The notes below the pieces were generated by a model. It saw only the letters and a list, made by a program, of their open reading frames with translations. It searched no databases and was not told the origin of the DNA. The position numbers were made by a program, and so were the translations under genes. A DNA stretch of 18,183 bases from Paenibacillus sp. oral taxon 786 str. D14 (GTDB taxonomy: Bacteria > Bacillota > Bacilli > Paenibacillales > Paenibacillaceae). Below, in pieces: positions 15,677 through 18,183 of the stretch. How positions within the stretch are numbered: the stretch's first letter is position 1; the number at the start of each line of letters is the position of its first letter. The stretch is taken from assembly GCF_000159955.1 (NCBI RefSeq), contig NZ_GG695971.1:221343-239525 (forward strand). Reading direction: 5' to 3'.

Positions 15677-15720
15677 AACAGGCGGGGCCTTTGTGTTTAT
15701 CACAAAGGCCCTGTTGCTTT
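15677..15720 (+). terminator. Rho-independent terminator after the AAA+ regulator
   Basis: Perfect 11-bp stem GGGCCTTTGTG (15685-15695) and CACAAAGGCCC (15701-15711) with a TTTAT loop; outer AACA/TGTT can extend it. The T-run (TGTTGCTTT) is interrupted. Confidence 0.8.
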
Positions 15721-15788
15721 GAGTGACTAATGTTCCTCCAAAAAGGGTATTCCTCGTTTAGTAAACATTCCCTCAATACTCTGTACAT

Positions 15789-15815
15789 GGTAATATTACC
15801 TAGGAATATTATACT
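15789..15815 (+). promoter_or_regulatory. Candidate promoter with palindrome for the YHYH gene
   Basis: TATACT (15810-15815) is a fair -10, 18 nt before the ATG. A perfect 12-bp palindrome GGTAATATTACC (15789-15800) covers the -35/spacer region, where no good -35 is seen. It could be an operator; no binder is identified. Confidence 0.35.
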
Positions 15816-15833
15816 AAATGGGGGATTGGATCA

Positions 15834-16471
15834 ATGAAAAAGAAAGTGTTACTCAGTTCTTTTTTACTATTATTTGTTTTGTCTAGCACTGTAGCTAATG
15901 CACATCCAGGTCGAACGGATGCTAATGGCGGTCATACGTGTCGGACAAATTGCGCAAAATGGGGATTAACAACGGGCGAATATCATTACCATAATGGGGG
16001 AAGCTCTTCTTCTAGTTCTAGTAAGAAATCCTCTTCTTCCTCCTCATCCTCTAAAAGTTCTACCAAACACTCTTCCAAAGGTTCCTCTGCCCCCAAATCG
16101 ACAGAGCCAACCTATAAGAAATCTAAACTGACTGTATTTATTAATGGGGAGAAAGCAAATTTTAATAGTGATTTAATCATTTATCAAAATACAAACATGG
16201 TTCCTCTGCGTGAAATTTCTGATCTACTAGGTGCAACCTTTAATTATGATGCCAAAAGTGGTGTCATTACTGTAAGTAAAAATTCTAATAAGGTCACATT
16301 TACAATAGGAAGCAAAAAAAAGTGTATTACAATGGGGAAGCTGAAACGATTAATGTGGCTCCAATGATTGTCAAAGGAGTCACTTATGTACCGTTGCAAA
16401 GCCTTGTTAAAGGTCTTGAAGCGAGCTTAAAGGCGGATAATTCTAATAAACTTAGTATCACAATTAAGTAA
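15834..16471 (+). pseudogene. Secreted YHYH / CuAO-N-like domain protein, frameshifted
   Basis: The frame from 15834 stops at 16367, but sequence downstream continues the same domain in another frame to TAA at 16469-16471. The shift sits in the A8 run at 16314-16321; one more A would give a 212-residue product. Layout: signal peptide 1-23 (ending ANA), then a His/Cys-rich YHYH module (HPGRTDANGGHTCRTNC to GEYHYHNGG, 24-56), a Ser/Lys linker (57-98), and a two-part domain like the copper amine oxidase N-terminal-like repeat (MVPLREISDLLGATFNYD before the shift, YVPLQSLVKGLEASLKAD after it). Such proteins are exported and wall-associated; function unknown. Base composition is clearly more AT-rich than its neighbours, suggesting transfer. 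Sequencing error in the homopolymer, true mutation or slippage are all possible. Confidence 0.75.
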
Positions 16472-16580
16472 CATGTAAAGTAGCCATGAATCGGTTGCTC
16501 TATACCTCGACATGGGCCGAACCCTTGCTTGGGCTCCTGCATAGCATATAGCACACTTGCAGGAAGAGGGGCGTGACTCC

Positions 16581-18002
16581 ATGATAGGGATAGAGTTGTC
16601 GGCGATTCACTATGTGTATCTGGCGTTTATCGTCTTCATCATGGCGTTGTTGATCAAGCGGCGCGATACGACGATGATTTGTGTGGCGGGGATTTTTACG
16701 TTGGGTCTGCTTGCGACACAAACGCTCAGCGGCTCGGTTTCGGGCATCTTTAATTCGTTTATTTATGCGACCAAGGAGCTAATGGGGACGATCATGATCA
16801 TCTCGATCATCGTGGCAATGAGTCGGGTGCTGATCCGCACGGGCATCAATGAAACGATGGTGTCTCCTTTGACGCGGTTTATTCGCACGCCATCGATGGC
16901 GTATTGGGGTATCGGGATTATCATGCTGGTGACTTCGCTGTTTTTCTGGCCCTCGCCTGCGGTTGCGTTGATCGGCGCCGTTTTGCTGCCCGTAGCGATT
17001 CGCGTTGGGCTTCCGGCGTTGGGGGCGGCGATGGCGATGAATTTGTTTGGGCATGGCATCGCCTTGTCCGGCGACTATATCATCCAGGGAGCGCCGAAGC
17101 TGACGGCGGACGCCGCGGGCCTGCCCGTCTCCAGCGTGATGTCGGCCAGCGTGCCGCTGGTTCTCGTCATGGGCCTGGTGAGCACGGTGACCGCTTTTTG
17201 GATGATGCGCCGTGATCAGCGGAACGGCACGTGGCGCGACGGCCTGGTGGCCGGAAAAGGCACAGGTGGTGTGCTTAGCGAGGATCGTCCGACGAGCAAA
17301 GAGGATTGCGCAGCCATTTCCCCTCAAGCGAAAAAATGGCTGGCCCTCCTGATCCCGCTGCTGTTCGCCGCCGACGTCGTTGCCATGTTCCTGCTGAAAT
17401 TGCAAGGCGGCGATGCGACGGCGCTGGTTGGCGGCACGGCGGTGCTGATCCTGATCGGCGTGACGCTGCTGGCACACCGGAACCGGGGCCTGGAGAAGGT
17501 CACTTCGTATTTGATCGAAGGGTTGACCTTCGGCTTTAAGGTGTTTGGCCCCGTGATCCCGATCGCCGCGTTCTTTTATCTTGGCGACGCGGCGTTTCAG
17601 GAGCTGTTCGGGCAGGTGCTGCCCGAAACGTCACATGGGATCGTGAACGACCTCGGCGTGGCATTGGCCGACGTCGTTCCGCTGAACGGCATCATCGGCG
17701 CCGTGACCCTCGCCGTTACCGGAGCGATCACCGGCCTGGACGGCTCCGGCTTCTCGGGCATATCGCTGGCCGGCTCGATCGCCCAGCTGTTTGGCACCGC
17801 CATCGGCTCCGGCACGGCCGTGTTGACGGCGCTGGGGCAGGTCGCCGCCATTTGGGTCGGCGGCGGCACGCTGATCCCGTGGGCGCTCATCCCGGCCGCC
17901 GCTATCTGCGGCGTGAGTCCGTTCGAGCTGGCCCGCCGCAACCTCAAGCCGGTGCTCATCGGCCTCGCCGTGACCACCGTGGTGGCGATGTTCCTGGTGT
18001 AA
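16581..18002 (+). CDS. Polytopic permease, ion-transporter-superfamily-like, substrate unknown
   Basis: This 473-residue integral membrane protein has about 11-12 hydrophobic segments in two halves, split by a hydrophilic cytoplasmic stretch (about residues 210-255). The start is ATG 16581 (MIGIELSAIHYVYLAF), with AGGAAGAGGGG upstream ending 9 nt before it; the TTG at 16557 would place the ribosome binding site inside the gene. Conserved-looking segments are FFWPSPAVALIGAVLLPVAI, MNLFGHGIALSGDYIIQGAP and, in the second half, GAITGLDGSGFSGISLAGSI and TALGQVAAIWVGGGTLIPWA. Gly/Pro/Ser-rich re-entrant-type loops at matching points in each half recall GntP, DcuC or CitMHS carriers of organic anions. 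I do not recognise a specific family. It is monocistronic and followed by a terminator. Confidence 0.8.
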   Translation: MIGIELSAIHYVYLAFIVFIMALLIKRRDTTMICVAGIFTLGLLATQTLSGSVSGIFNSFIYATKELMGTIMIISIIVAMSRVLIRTGINETMVSPLTRFIRTPSMAYWGIGIIMLVTSLFFWPSPAVALIGAVLLPVAIRVGLPALGAAMAMNLFGHGIALSGDYIIQGAPKLTADAAGLPVSSVMSASVPLVLVMGLVSTVTAFWMMRRDQRNGTWRDGLVAGKGTGGVLSEDRPTSKEDCAAISPQAKKWLALLIPLLFAADVVAMFLLKLQGGDATALVGGTAVLILIGVTLLAHRNRGLEKVTSYLIEGLTFGFKVFGPVIPIAAFFYLGDAAFQELFGQVLPETSHGIVNDLGVALADVVPLNGIIGAVTLAVTGAITGLDGSGFSGISLAGSIAQLFGTAIGSGTAVLTALGQVAAIWVGGGTLIPWALIPAAAICGVSPFELARRNLKPVLIGLAVTTVVAMFLV

Positions 18003-18034
18003 CACCAGGGAGAGTATTTGGTTTGTGCTCGGTG

Positions 18035-18066
18035 AAGGAGGCGGGGGCCGCCTCCTTTGCTTTTTT
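18035..18066 (+). terminator. Rho-independent terminator after the permease gene
   Basis: AAGGAGGC (18035-18042) pairs with GCCTCCTT (18050-18057), with extra G-C pairs toward the loop, followed by TGCTTTTTT. Confidence 0.88.
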
Positions 18067-18089
18067 GGCGGGGATAGTCCTTCTCCAAC

Positions 18090-18122
18090 CTGTGCCGACA
18101 CCCGCCCAAATCTGTGCCGACA
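18090..18122. repeat. 11-bp direct repeat, 22-nt period
   Basis: CTGTGCCGACA occurs at 18090-18100 and 18112-18122, each followed by a C-rich stretch. No gene is seen from 18070 to the window end. Two GAGCT/AGCTC words further right give the stretch the look of a dispersed intergenic repeat. Confidence 0.4.
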
Positions 18123-18183
18123 TCCCGTAAACTAATTTAGCTCCAAAACCTACCGTTAATTTCGCAAGTTTGAGCTCTCCGCC

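Noticed and set aside
16557..16580. TTG start eight codons upstream for the permease
   Set aside because: The AGGAAGAGGGG ribosome binding site lies inside this extension and serves the ATG at 16581.

Overview
The window looks like chromosomal DNA of a Gram-positive, spore-former-type Firmicute, most likely Paenibacillaceae. The genes have Bacillus-like orthologues and Shine-Dalgarno sites, GC is moderately high, terminators are Rho-independent hairpins, and TTG starts occur. No rRNA, tRNA, CRISPR array or intact insertion sequence is visible.

Left part (1-5200): a small lipoprotein gene converges on a ytbE-ytbD operon (aldo/keto reductase and MFS exporter). Across a promoter/operator region these diverge from ytcD, an HxlR-family regulator. 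This is the ytcD-ytbD-ytbE island known from Bacillus. A two-component pair of VanR/VanS type follows, with no glycopeptide-resistance genes in view.

Middle (5200-7990): a zone of gene wreckage. A PadR-type helix-turn-helix start is fused in frame to a HAAS-domain membrane protein, as if a deletion had joined two neighbouring genes. A 5'-truncated Na+/glutamate-symporter-like gene is joined in one open frame to an S-layer-homology (SLH) fragment, with a terminator lying inside that frame.

Right-centre (7990-15720): a proline/glutamate catabolic cluster on the minus strand. It runs proline dehydrogenase, P5C dehydrogenase (rocA), a 425-bp repeat-filled gap, glutamate dehydrogenase (rocG) and an ACT-domain malic enzyme. 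Together these take proline through P5C and glutamate to 2-oxoglutarate, while malic enzyme drains TCA malate to pyruvate. A divergent PAS/AAA+/Fis regulator sits upstream. It resembles sigma-54 activators, but the GAFTGA loop, Walker B, arginine-finger and sensor II positions are all changed, and no -24/-12 promoter is visible. TTGAACA palindromes overlap candidate sigma-A promoters instead. This is the most interesting system in the window.

Right end (15720-18183): an AT-rich, probably acquired gene for a secreted YHYH/CuAO-N-like protein carries a frameshift in an A8 run. It is followed by a polytopic permease of uncertain substrate, a strong terminator and a short direct repeat.
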